Origin: Gordonia rhizosphera NBRC 16068
Lineage (GTDB): Bacteria > Actinomycetota > Actinomycetes > Mycobacteriales > Mycobacteriaceae
NCBI RefSeq assembly: GCF_000298195.1
Contig: NZ_BAHC01000188.1
Location: 1-37,941 of the forward strand
Length of the DNA: 37,941 nt
Direction: 5' to 3'
Shown: one piece after another, positions 1 through 6,862 of the stretch
Numbering within the stretch: position 1 is the first letter of the stretch
Layout of the letters: every line of letters begins with the position of its first letter
Translations under genes and position numbers: made by a program
The notes under the pieces: model-generated
Told to the model about the DNA's origin: nothing
The model's database searches: none
What the model saw: the letters and a program-made list of their open reading frames with translations, nothing else

Positions 1-233
1 AGTAGCGGGTACGAGAGGGGCTGTCTGGGTTCGAGGGTGGGTGCGGCGAGTGTGTTGACCAGCTGAGGGAGCGTCAGGACGTCGGTGTTCGCCACACCGT
101 TTGTCCGCGCGAGGAAGTGTGTGACGTCTCGGCCGGCACCGGGGTTCGGGACAACAATGGTGACCTGCGTCAGCGGTCCGCCGGCCTTGGCGCGCGAGAC
201 AGACTCGGCCAGGCGGTTAAGCGGGGTGGTCAT
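1..233 (-). CDS. AddB-like PD-(D/E)XK nuclease/helicase protein, N-terminal fragment
   Basis: This is an open frame starting at ATG (231-233) on the minus strand and running off the left edge, so only about 77 N-terminal residues are visible. They include the stretch QVTIVVPNPGAG followed about 30 residues later by VLTLPQLVNTLAAP. That pattern, a beta-strand with a P-loop-position turn and then a leucine-rich 'LTLPQL' helix, resembles the N-terminus of AddB/RecB-nuclease-family proteins with an inactive helicase domain, which usually end in a PD-(D/E)XK nuclease. The P-loop position reads PNPGAG without the usual GKT/GKS, consistent with a degenerate helicase fold. The nuclease itself lies outside the window. 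The frame is well supported by GC-rich third positions; the family call is moderate because so little is seen. Confidence 0.6.
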   Translation of the reverse strand, partial: MTTPLNRLAESVSRAKAGGPLTQVTIVVPNPGAGRDVTHFLARTNGVANTDVLTLPQLVNTLAAPTLEPRQPLSYPL

Positions 234-299
234 TGGGACATGATGCATGCCGGGCCTGACAACGACTAGCGTCTGGCGATCTCATCCACTGAGTTCAGG

Positions 300-503
300 C
301 TACGTTGAGCGTTTTGTTGGCCGACAGTCGTACGCATTCGGTAGCTGTTCCGTCGCCAGGCTGGCCACCCACGAGATCACTGAACCCTCAATACGGGCCG
401 GTTTGAAGATGCGATGGAGCATGTACTCGAACTCCACAAGAGTCCGGGACACGATCCCGTGATACCGCGCATTCTCGATGAAGATCCCGCTTTCCGTCCA
501 GTA
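300..503 (-). pseudogene. Possible degenerate coding remnant of about 67 codons
   Basis: On the minus strand a frame is open from 503 down to a TAG at 300-302. It is bounded upstream by an in-frame TGA at 504-506 and has no good start with a ribosome-binding site. Its predicted peptide is ordinary looking (for example ARYHGIVSRTLVEFEYMLHR) and most of its third codon positions are G or C, as in the real genes nearby. I do not recognise the family. It could be the C-terminal relic of a decayed gene interrupted by the TGA, or chance in GC-rich DNA. Confidence 0.25.
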
Positions 504-567
504 TCATCGCCGGAGCATTGAGCTGCCGCAGAGGAGTGCAATTGCGCGTGAGGCTTGGCCCGGCAAC

Positions 568-573
568 AGGAGG
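568..573 (+). promoter_or_regulatory. Ribosome-binding site fixing the GTG start at 579
   Basis: A perfect AGGAGG lies 5 nt before GTG 579. The frame is open upstream to a TTG at 555, but that codon has no such site, so 579 is the preferred start of the YbjN-domain gene. Confidence 0.75.
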
Positions 574-578
574 ATGGC

Positions 579-1487
579 GTGCCCAGATACAGATATTCGT
601 GGACGAACCTTCCGGAAGAACTGCTCGACCGACTCGCGGGCGACCTGGGTTTTGCCGGTGACGACCCGGCCGCCGAATTGCGCGCCTATTACGGTGCGCG
701 GCCCAAGCCGAACTTCATACAGGACGCTTGGCCGACCTTGCTGGATTCCTGGCTCGCCAACGACGACGCGAGCCGAGAACGAATCGTCGACGAACTCAGT
801 GCCGCCGGGTTGGGCGAAGTGACGGGTCACATGCGCTCCAAGAAGGTCCAGCTCGCATATCTCGAGAGCTGTCGCAACGCCAAGTCACTCAGAGACATTG
901 TGTTATCAGCCTTCCTGGCTGCCGGAGAGCCAGCCCAACACCCCGTCCCGACCTCTCCGAAACGGCCTGCCGAGACCTCCGAACAAGAACCGTCTGAAGC
1001 AGAACCGCCCGAGGAACAACCGGCGCCAACGCAGCCGGACGGCGAAGACGAGGAACCCGAGGACTTCGATGCCTGGGTGGATGACACGATCAGCGAATAC
1101 CTGGGTGTTTCGGTCGATCGCGATCCCGATGGCGACCTCGCTGTCCCCCACGGAAGCACCATCGTCTATGTGCGCACACGAGAAGAGGATTCCCCTTTCG
1201 TCGAGATATCCGCACACCTACTCAGCGGCTTCAAACCCTCGGACGACATTTTCAAAGCCATGAACGCGATCAATGCCCAACTTCCGCTGGCTAAGACGAC
1301 CGTCAATAGCGACGGCACCGTCATTCTCATGAGTGCCGAGCTCTTTGCGGAGGAGTTGACGCAACAAGCATTGGTATCGACCATCGAGCTCGTTGGCGAT
1401 GCCGCTGACCACTATGATTCCCTGCTCAAGAAGCGGTTCGGTGGACACACTCGACTGGATGACACCGACGATGTCGTCGATATCTGA
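579..1487 (+). CDS. YbjN/CesT-like chaperone-domain protein paired with a protease
   Basis: A soluble protein of 302 aa from GTG 579, chosen for its AGGAGG site. Residues 1-115 form a charged helical N-terminal domain I do not recognise. Residues 120-165 are a Pro/Glu-rich acidic linker. Residues 165-290 look like the YbjN/type-III-secretion-chaperone fold: an alpha-beta domain with HGSTIVYVRTREEDSPFVEI, a helix ending in INAQLPLAKTTV, then a strand and long helices. Proteins of this fold bind peptides or partner proteins and are known to be coupled to trypsin-like proteases in predicted bacterial conflict systems. The next gene is such a protease and overlaps this one, so the two probably act together, with this protein recognising a partner or substrate. 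There is no signal peptide, so it is cytoplasmic. Confidence 0.7.
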   Translation: MPRYRYSWTNLPEELLDRLAGDLGFAGDDPAAELRAYYGARPKPNFIQDAWPTLLDSWLANDDASRERIVDELSAAGLGEVTGHMRSKKVQLAYLESCRNAKSLRDIVLSAFLAAGEPAQHPVPTSPKRPAETSEQEPSEAEPPEEQPAPTQPDGEDEEPEDFDAWVDDTISEYLGVSVDRDPDGDLAVPHGSTIVYVRTREEDSPFVEISAHLLSGFKPSDDIFKAMNAINAQLPLAKTTVNSDGTVILMSAELFAEELTQQALVSTIELVGDAADHYDSLLKKRFGGHTRLDDTDDVVDI

Positions 1488-2400
1488 CGGGCTCGGCGGC
1501 AGCCTTCTCGCCGCCGTCAATGAAGAGATCGTCGCCCTCGTTGACCGAATCCTGGACTCGACGGCCATGGTGACTGGTCAGTCTCCGAGTTTCGACGAAC
1601 TCAGCGGATCAGCATGGCGTCTCGACGAGCAGCACCTGGTCACCAATGACCACGTGGTCAAGGATTTGGTCGAGCCGGTCTGGGTGGCATTCCCAGGCCA
1701 CACAGAGATTCGCGCGGAGATCGTGGGTCACGACCCGCTCACCGACCTCGCGGTGTTGCGAACCATCCCGTTGGAGATCCCCCCTTTGCCCCTTCGCGAA
1801 CTTCCGCCACGGCTTGGCGAGCTGAGCCTAGCGATCGGGAGTCCGATGGGCGAGTTCCCGGAGAGTGTGAGTCTCGGTATTGTGAGCGGACTCAGCCGCA
1901 GGCTTCCAACGACCAGCGGTCAGGTGATCCTCGATGTGATCCAGACCGATTGCGCCATCAATCCCGGCAATTCCGGTGGGCCGCTTGTCGGGGTCGACGG
2001 TCGGGTTATCGGAGTCAACACCGCGATCCGCGACGAGGCTTCCGGGATCGGATTCGCGGTACCCGCCGCGACGGTGGCCGAGATCGTGCCCGAACTCATC
2101 GGGTACGGCACGGTGGAGCGCTCCACGCTCGGCGTCAGCGTCGCGATGCGCAAAATCGACGGCGACCCGACTCGTATTCCGCGGATGGTGGTGGTCAGAA
2201 CGCGTGACACCGCTGCCGGTGACATTCAGCGAGGCGATGTCATGCTGTCCGTCAACGGTTCCTCCATTCACGGACTTGCCGACATCACTCGCATCCTGAG
2301 AAGAGGCACCATCGACACGGAGATCCCCGTCGTCGTATGGCGAGACGGGAGTCAGATCACGGTCCCTTGCGTGCCGGCGAAACTCGAGGTTAGCGACTGA
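1459..2400 (+). CDS. Cytoplasmic trypsin-like serine protease with PDZ domain (HtrA/DegP-like)
   Basis: A serine protease of 313 aa if ATG 1459 is used; ATG 1471 is an equally good start, and both overlap the upstream gene (translational coupling). The catalytic triad is intact: His65 in VTNDHVV, Asp96 in DPLTDLAVL and Ser172 in INPGNSGGPL. A PDZ domain follows at about residues 225-305, with the GDVMLSVNGSSI and VVVWRDG stretches. Unlike housekeeping HtrA/DegP there is no signal peptide or membrane anchor, so it should act in the cytoplasm. Pairing with the YbjN-domain protein fits predicted conflict systems in which a sensor controls a suicidal or effector-cleaving protease. A general quality-control role cannot be excluded. 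Confidence 0.88.
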   Translation: MTPTMSSISDGLGGSLLAAVNEEIVALVDRILDSTAMVTGQSPSFDELSGSAWRLDEQHLVTNDHVVKDLVEPVWVAFPGHTEIRAEIVGHDPLTDLAVLRTIPLEIPPLPLRELPPRLGELSLAIGSPMGEFPESVSLGIVSGLSRRLPTTSGQVILDVIQTDCAINPGNSGGPLVGVDGRVIGVNTAIRDEASGIGFAVPAATVAEIVPELIGYGTVERSTLGVSVAMRKIDGDPTRIPRMVVVRTRDTAAGDIQRGDVMLSVNGSSIHGLADITRILRRGTIDTEIPVVVWRDGSQITVPCVPAKLEVSD

Positions 2401-2713
2401 GTATCGATGTGTACGCATTGGCAGGTCCGCGATAGTCAGTCCGGGTTATGTGTGCCCCTCGTCTCGGCGTGAGTTACTTGAGTTGTATGAGTTGGGTCGA
2501 GGCTCCAGAGGTCCGACTATTGGTCGGGACTGATCGGCTACGTTCGGGGCATTGCGACCTCCTGCGATCACTGTGCTCCAACTCCAACAGACCACGGTCA
2601 ACGCACGGACACACATCGACCGGACCGACTATCGGGGACCTGCCACGTGCACTCTAAGTCAGGAAGATCCGGATTAGCGGCAGAGGGTGTCCATATAATC
2701 GGCAGCGCTATCT
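2401..2713. other. Convergent intergenic region, 313 nt
   Basis: This lies between the protease stop (2400, plus) and the Vsr stop (2714, minus). Apart from one imperfect hairpin at 2511-2530 I see no gene. A 69-codon frame at 2448-2657 lacks a ribosome-binding site and a recognisable protein pattern. Confidence 0.5.
2511..2530. terminator. Weak hairpin, possible terminator between convergent genes
   Basis: GTCCGAC and GTCGGGAC can pair over 7 bp with one bulged G around a 5-nt TATTG loop. It sits between two convergent genes, where a terminator is expected, but no T-run follows on either strand, so the call is weak. Confidence 0.25.
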
Positions 2714-3208
2714 TCACTCACTGACGGGGGTCCCGTAGTCCGGCGACAACCCCACTGGACTATCTCGCACATCTCCTCGGACTGTTTGCCCGATCTGGTC
2801 CGCGACTGTTTCGAGTGGCTCGTGCTCCCAGAATCGCAGCACCCTCCAACCCGCCGCCTCCAGGAGAGCAGTTTGCTGCCGGTCCCGTGCGGTATTGCTG
2901 TCCAGCTTCGGTCCCCAATAAGCGGTGTTCTTTCGAGGCTGGCGCCCGTGCATCGGGCAAGAGTGCCAGAAGCATCCATCCACGAAGACAGCGATCCTCT
3001 GCCGAGTAAAGGCTATGTCTGGACGGATGAGTCTTCCTTCGACCCTGACCGGATAGTCCTTGCGAAATCGCAGCCCTTGCCGGTGAAGCGCACTCCGTAG
3101 CGCCACCTCAGGCTTGGTATCGCTCCGCCTGATCGCAGCCATGTTGCGCGACCTTCCAAGACTGGGGGGTGCGACGCCAGTCCCGATCCCATCAACGGAC
3201 ACTGCCAC
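2714..3208 (-). CDS. vsr: Very short patch repair (Vsr-type) mismatch endonuclease
   Basis: A 164-aa protein from GTG 3208, close to the usual Vsr length. Vsr nicks DNA next to T:G mismatches produced by deamination of 5-methylcytosine and so protects sites methylated by a C5 methyltransferase. Diagnostic motifs are present: RSRNMAAIRRSDTKPE at residues 19-34, RPDIAF with the catalytic-type Asp64, VDGCFWHSCPMH (residues 76-87) with His82 and zinc-ligand-type Cys84, and LRFWEHE near residue 127. It is divergent from the C5 methyltransferase starting at 3329, the classic partner. A start at the second GTG, two codons in, is also possible. Some Vsr-family proteins in defence loci act as restriction nucleases, so a second role is open. 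Confidence 0.95.
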   Translation of the reverse strand: MAVSVDGIGTGVAPPSLGRSRNMAAIRRSDTKPEVALRSALHRQGLRFRKDYPVRVEGRLIRPDIAFTRQRIAVFVDGCFWHSCPMHGRQPRKNTAYWGPKLDSNTARDRQQTALLEAAGWRVLRFWEHEPLETVADQIGQTVRGDVRDSPVGLSPDYGTPVSE

Positions 3209-3328
3209 AGGCTACTCGGAAACTCAGACCGTCACAGCCTAGTGATAGAACATATGTGCGAGCATCCCTCAACGTGGTCCGGAGTGGCACTGCACGGGTT
3301 GGGCGCTCCGATATAGGAGGATGTATTT
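3209..3328. promoter_or_regulatory. Divergent promoter region between vsr and the methyltransferase
   Basis: The 120 nt between the two divergent start codons must carry promoters for both genes. The stretch GTGATAGAACATATG (about 3242-3256) is AT-rich relative to its surroundings and could contain a -10 element, but no clear -35 partner or operator palindrome is visible. Confidence 0.4.
3315..3320 (+). promoter_or_regulatory. Ribosome-binding site for the methyltransferase GTG start
   Basis: A perfect AGGAGG ends 8 nt before GTG 3329. An ATG at 3321 lies directly behind the site but is out of frame and too close, so GTG 3329 is the supported start. Confidence 0.8.
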
Positions 3329-4597
3329 GTGGGAACAGGACAGCATTCCGGTAACAGCAGGTACAGCGTCATCGAGATCTGCGCCGGCGCAGGTGGGCAA
3401 GCCCTAGGTCTCGAGAAGGCTGGTTTCGATCACGAACTTGCTGTTGAGCTCGATGCCCACGCGTGCACGACACTGCGCCAGAACCGTGACTGGGACGTTC
3501 GGCAAGGCGACGTTGCCGACAAGACCGTATGGGATCCTGCTAAGTACGCGGGCGTTTCACTGCTCGCCGGCGGCGTTCCTTGTCCTCCGTTTTCCATCGC
3601 CGGCCAGCAGCTGGGCGCCTCAGACGAACGGGACTTGTTCGCGTGGGCGGTTGAGCAAGTTGCGACAGTGAAGCCGCGAGCACTGATGCTCGAGAATGTC
3701 CGCGGCCTCTCGACTCCACGCTTTGCCGCGTATAGACAACGCATTCTCGATCGCCTCGGAAAATTGGGCTACGAACCCTTTTGGAAACTCCTGAACGCGT
3801 GCGATTTTGGCGTCCCTCAGCTCCGGCCAAGGTTTGTTCTGGTCGCCCTGCGACCAGAAGACGCTCCCTACTTCGCCTGGCCGAGCCAGACCGTCGCAAG
3901 TCCAACCGTGGGCACGGCGCTTCATGACCTTATGGCAGCGGATGGGTGGCGCTACGCAGATGCCTGGCGAAACCTGGCAAATGACGTCGCACCCACGATC
4001 GTCGGAGGCAGCAAGAAGCATGGCGGCGCGGACCTCGGACCTACCCGGGCAAAGGCCGCGTGGATGTCTCTTAGTGTTGATGGCAAAGGGATTGCTGACG
4101 CACCACCGCTCCGGACCGCACGTCATCCCAAGACTAACCCGCCCCGGTTAACCATCGAGATGGTCACCCGACTACAAGGCTGGCAGGACGATGATGGCTG
4201 GCAATTTTCGGGACGCAAGACCGCCCAGTATCGACAGATTGGCAATGCCTTTCCACCGCCTGTCGCAGAGGCCGTCGGAACTTCTGTCTTTCGAGCTTTC
4301 GATCACGCGGCATTAACCGAATCTTCAGACCTAGCAATGGCAGAAGATGAGCTGTTCACTCTTCTCCGCCGCCATCCAGAGGGCATTTCCGAGTCTTTAA
4401 TCAGCCAGAATGTCCCGAACCTCGCTGGTGAGTACTTAGATAAGAGAATTGCCGAACTCTCTCTCGACTTCGAAGTGCTGTGCTCGTTTGTCGGCAATGA
4501 ACGCGCCTACCGACTGGGAAATTTTAAAGGATTTGTTGGGCAAAATGATCACTTCCGTCACGAATACCTGGCTGAAAATAGATCCAAGGTCAGTTGA
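3329..4597 (+). CDS. C5-cytosine DNA methyltransferase with C-terminal winged-helix-like extension
   Basis: This 422-aa enzyme transfers a methyl group from SAM to cytosine C5 in a specific DNA sequence. Motif I is EICAGAGGQALGLEKAGF (residues 16-33) and motif IV is GGVPCPPFS with catalytic Cys85. Motif VI is ENV (122-124), motif VIII is QLRPRF (164-169), motif IX-like is RLTIEMVTRLQGW and motif X is QIGNAFPPPVAEAVG (303-317). The target-recognition region between VIII and IX is short, about 100 residues. Beyond motif X there is an unusual tail (about 335-405) with a helix-turn-helix look (ELFTLLRRHPEGISESLISQ), perhaps a DNA- or partner-binding domain. Neighbours are vsr (divergent), an HNH-like gene (convergent) and the ParB-SNF2-NO VEIN operon, suggesting it marks self DNA for that module. 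DruM of Druantia type II is also a C5 methylase, so that label should be tested. Confidence 0.95.
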   Translation: MGTGQHSGNSRYSVIEICAGAGGQALGLEKAGFDHELAVELDAHACTTLRQNRDWDVRQGDVADKTVWDPAKYAGVSLLAGGVPCPPFSIAGQQLGASDERDLFAWAVEQVATVKPRALMLENVRGLSTPRFAAYRQRILDRLGKLGYEPFWKLLNACDFGVPQLRPRFVLVALRPEDAPYFAWPSQTVASPTVGTALHDLMAADGWRYADAWRNLANDVAPTIVGGSKKHGGADLGPTRAKAAWMSLSVDGKGIADAPPLRTARHPKTNPPRLTIEMVTRLQGWQDDDGWQFSGRKTAQYRQIGNAFPPPVAEAVGTSVFRAFDHAALTESSDLAMAEDELFTLLRRHPEGISESLISQNVPNLAGEYLDKRIAELSLDFEVLCSFVGNERAYRLGNFKGFVGQNDHFRHEYLAENRSKVS

Positions 4598-4619
4598 ACC
4601 GGCAAACCCCAGCAATCGG

Positions 4620-5309
4620 TCACCCAATTTCTTGGGCGATTCTGTCTCGCTCCCCGGCGGGGAGCTGACGATACGCGGTCCATGCTCGATCGAGCGGTGT
4701 CGGTCCACGATTGCCGCGCTCAACCCATCGACGGAGCCGGTGAAGATCGTCTGCCGGGAGTGCCCGTATGTTCGCACGCAGGATATCGATGTCTACGGGC
4801 TGACCGACGCTGTCACCAGCCTTGCACCTGCGACACTCAGTGACGTATCCATGCAGCGCATCGGCGTCCCCCGCTGCAGAAGACCTCTTTGACGCCGATA
4901 AGACCGCTGTTTCGTACTCCCGGTCGAGGTATGTCTCGCCGCCGGCAATGCCGCACACGACACATTGGTAGCCGTCACGCTCGAAAACCGCCCGGCGTTC
5001 CTTTCCAGTGAGGGCTGCGGGACCTCCCTTGCGCCGCTCGGACGGTTCCCACACGCGGAGCCCGGCGCGCACAAGGCGCTGTTCGTCTGGCCGCAATGAC
5101 GCGTCCTCAGTGTTGCTACGAATCACCCAGCCGTAGTCACGAAGGTCGCGAACTCGCCGGTCGATCTGGGAAACACCTGGAAACGCCAGCCGAAGCTGCT
5201 CCTTGGTGAAGGTGTTCCCTTCGCCAACCTCAGTCATCAACCACAGTGCACCGCGCACCATGGTCCCCGCCTTCTGATAGCTGGGGTCATTGAACCGGGG
5301 GGTACTCAC
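4620..5309 (-). CDS. HNH-like zinc protein with winged-helix N-terminus, catalytic His apparently lost
   Basis: A 229-aa protein from GTG 5309, with AGGAG at 5319-5323 (minus) 9 nt upstream. Residues 10-70 look like a winged-helix domain (KAGTMVRGALWLMTEVGEG, DRRVRDLRDYGWVI). Residues 103-165 form an HNH-type zinc unit: RRAVFERDGYQCVVCG with Cys116 and Cys119, then CRRC with Cys159 and Cys162. In related HNH proteins the segment after the first CxxC carries a G-H-R or similar catalytic histidine; here the corresponding stretch reads AVLSASKRSSAAG, without histidine, and the nearest is His153. The protein may therefore bind DNA without cutting, or use another residue. It converges on the methyltransferase (22 nt between stops) and diverges from the ParB-like gene, a common position for the endonuclease or controller of such loci. 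Confidence 0.75.
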   Translation of the reverse strand: MSTPRFNDPSYQKAGTMVRGALWLMTEVGEGNTFTKEQLRLAFPGVSQIDRRVRDLRDYGWVIRSNTEDASLRPDEQRLVRAGLRVWEPSERRKGGPAALTGKERRAVFERDGYQCVVCGIAGGETYLDREYETAVLSASKRSSAAGDADALHGYVTECRRCKAGDSVGQPVDIDILRANIRALPADDLHRLRRWVERGNRGPTPLDRAWTAYRQLPAGERDRIAQEIG

Positions 5310-5434
5310 TGGCCCAAACTCCTAACATTCGGTGGGGACGATTGGAAGGTACAGCCGACTTCGTGCCGACCTGTCTTAGAGGCATGGTATGAAGCGTCTA
5401 CCGGTGCGCCAAATCTCAGCAAGGAGACTCGAGA
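5310..5434. promoter_or_regulatory. Divergent promoter region for the HNH-like gene and the ParB-SNF2 operon
   Basis: The 125 nt between divergent starts must contain promoters for both directions. TATGAA at about 5388 could be a -10 for the plus-strand operon, but no good -35 is seen. The winged-helix N-terminus of the adjacent HNH-like protein makes self-regulation here conceivable. Confidence 0.35.
5421..5426 (+). promoter_or_regulatory. Ribosome-binding site for the ParB-like gene
   Basis: AAGGAG lies 8 nt before ATG 5435 and fixes the start of the first gene of the ParB-SNF2-NO VEIN operon. Confidence 0.75.
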
Positions 5435-6862
5435 ATGAGCTACGCTATGCCACCCGAACGCGACAGCATCAAGGATATGGTGAACAAGCGCCTCAACGAT
5501 GCAAGAGCCGCCGACGGCGAGCGCTTGACTGTCGAATGGCAGGGCTCGACGAGACACTTACACGTCATCTCCATGCCGACCGAATCTCTGCTGTACAATC
5601 CCGATACCCATCGCATTCGTGCCCAGCGCAGTTTGAAGCCTGACCTTGACCGAGAGCTACAATCTAACCCCTACAGCGACAAAGCCCAAAGTTACCTCGA
5701 TTTTCTCCTCAAGTGCCTACCCTCAGCGCCAGAGAAAGTCGACCCAGACTTCATCGCCCTACGCGATAATCTGGAACAGTTCGGCCAGAAGGATCCCGGC
5801 CTGATAACTGTAGACGGAATGATAGTAAACGCAAACACTCGCTGCGCAGCACTGCGCGAGCTCCACGAACCGCATATTCGGGTGGCAGTTCTTCCGGAGT
5901 CCTCCACCTGGGACGATATAAACGAAGTTGAGCTGTCGCTACAACTCCGCAAGGAGTTTCGGCGCGATTATTCATACATAAATCAACTACTCGCAGTCGA
6001 AGAGCAGCTCACACGTGGACGGGCCCCCGAGGATATTGCCAGACAGTTCCATATCAAGACCAAGACACTTGAGAAGGATCGGTGGGTATTCTCCACAATC
6101 ATGGATGCGATAGAACGGAGCCACACTGCCAACGGATCTGTTCTCCGCCTAGTCGATTTCGAGGACCACAAAGAGAAACTCGCCGAGCTTTGGCGCGCCT
6201 ACAACAAGCTCTCTTCAACGAACCCTAGTGCTGCAGAGGCACTGAAAGAAACCCGGCTCGCACTGCTGATCCTAGGATTCTCGAAGACCGACCTTCGCCT
6301 CGCCGAAAGCAACTTTTACGAGGACTACCTAAGCTCGAAGCTCCCAGAAAATGCGATTCCCAAAGTCGAGGAGAATAAGCCATCAACGGTGCAGATTCCT
6401 GGCCTTCCGGGTGTTTCCCTCACTTCAACGACCACTGCAACCGAGCAGAAGACGAGAAAGCTTGCTGACAACTTGTTGCAGAGCGCGGCCACCGCACGTA
6501 GCAAGACCGCAACACCTGACGAGTTGACAGAGGCATCCGAGCTTCTCGAAGCCACCAAGAGTGCTGTCGACCGCGCATTGGAACCGGCCGGGCGAGCATC
6601 CAGGCTACAGAAGCGGAAACTGGCAGCGCCAGAACGGCTTTCCGACGCGGCTGACGACATCATGTACTGCTTGAAGGACCTCGCCGACGCGCGCGCAACC
6701 AACGCACTCGACGAGGATGCGTTCGATGACGCCGCCCTTGAACTACGAAAAGCCCTTAAAGCTCTCGCAACCCAGGCCGCTAGGACTTTCCATGAACCTG
6801 GCGACGGAGTCACATGGCTATTAGCAGCGCCCACTGCAGGTGGCAACACAGATGGTTCCTAG
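5435..6862 (+). CDS. ParB/sulfiredoxin-fold protein of a restriction-type locus
   Basis: A 475-aa protein. The core at about residues 105-160 matches the ParB N-terminal-like (sulfiredoxin) fold: FIALRDNLEQFGQKDPGLIT, then a strand and the signature VNANTRCAALREL (131-143), then RVAVLPE. Classical ParB proteins bind nucleotide (CTP) through this fold, and relatives in defence loci may act as NTP-dependent clamps, kinases or nucleases. Residues 195-225 (RAPEDIARQFHIKTKTLEKD) resemble a helix-turn-helix, giving a DNA-binding arrangement like ParB. The C-terminal half (about 325-465) is helical and Ala/Glu/Lys-rich and may oligomerise. Its stop overlaps the start of the SNF2 helicase by 11 nt, so the two proteins are made together and probably form one complex; loading or targeting of the helicase is a reasonable guess. 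Confidence 0.75.
   Translation: MSYAMPPERDSIKDMVNKRLNDARAADGERLTVEWQGSTRHLHVISMPTESLLYNPDTHRIRAQRSLKPDLDRELQSNPYSDKAQSYLDFLLKCLPSAPEKVDPDFIALRDNLEQFGQKDPGLITVDGMIVNANTRCAALRELHEPHIRVAVLPESSTWDDINEVELSLQLRKEFRRDYSYINQLLAVEEQLTRGRAPEDIARQFHIKTKTLEKDRWVFSTIMDAIERSHTANGSVLRLVDFEDHKEKLAELWRAYNKLSSTNPSAAEALKETRLALLILGFSKTDLRLAESNFYEDYLSSKLPENAIPKVEENKPSTVQIPGLPGVSLTSTTTATEQKTRKLADNLLQSAATARSKTATPDELTEASELLEATKSAVDRALEPAGRASRLQKRKLAAPERLSDAADDIMYCLKDLADARATNALDEDAFDDAALELRKALKALATQAARTFHEPGDGVTWLLAAPTAGGNTDGS

Larger units (their letters stand above)
234..578. other. Divergent intergenic region, 345 nt
   Basis: This region lies between the divergent starts of the AddB-like gene (233, minus) and the YbjN-domain gene (579, plus), so it must hold promoters for both. 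I could not identify convincing -35/-10 boxes. It also contains a possible gene remnant at 300-503, described separately. Short open frames on the plus strand here lack ribosome-binding sites and look like shadows. Confidence 0.5.

Noticed and set aside
2448..2657. A 69-codon plus-strand frame as a small gene
   Set aside because: It has no ribosome-binding site, no conserved pattern and many rare codons for this sequence.
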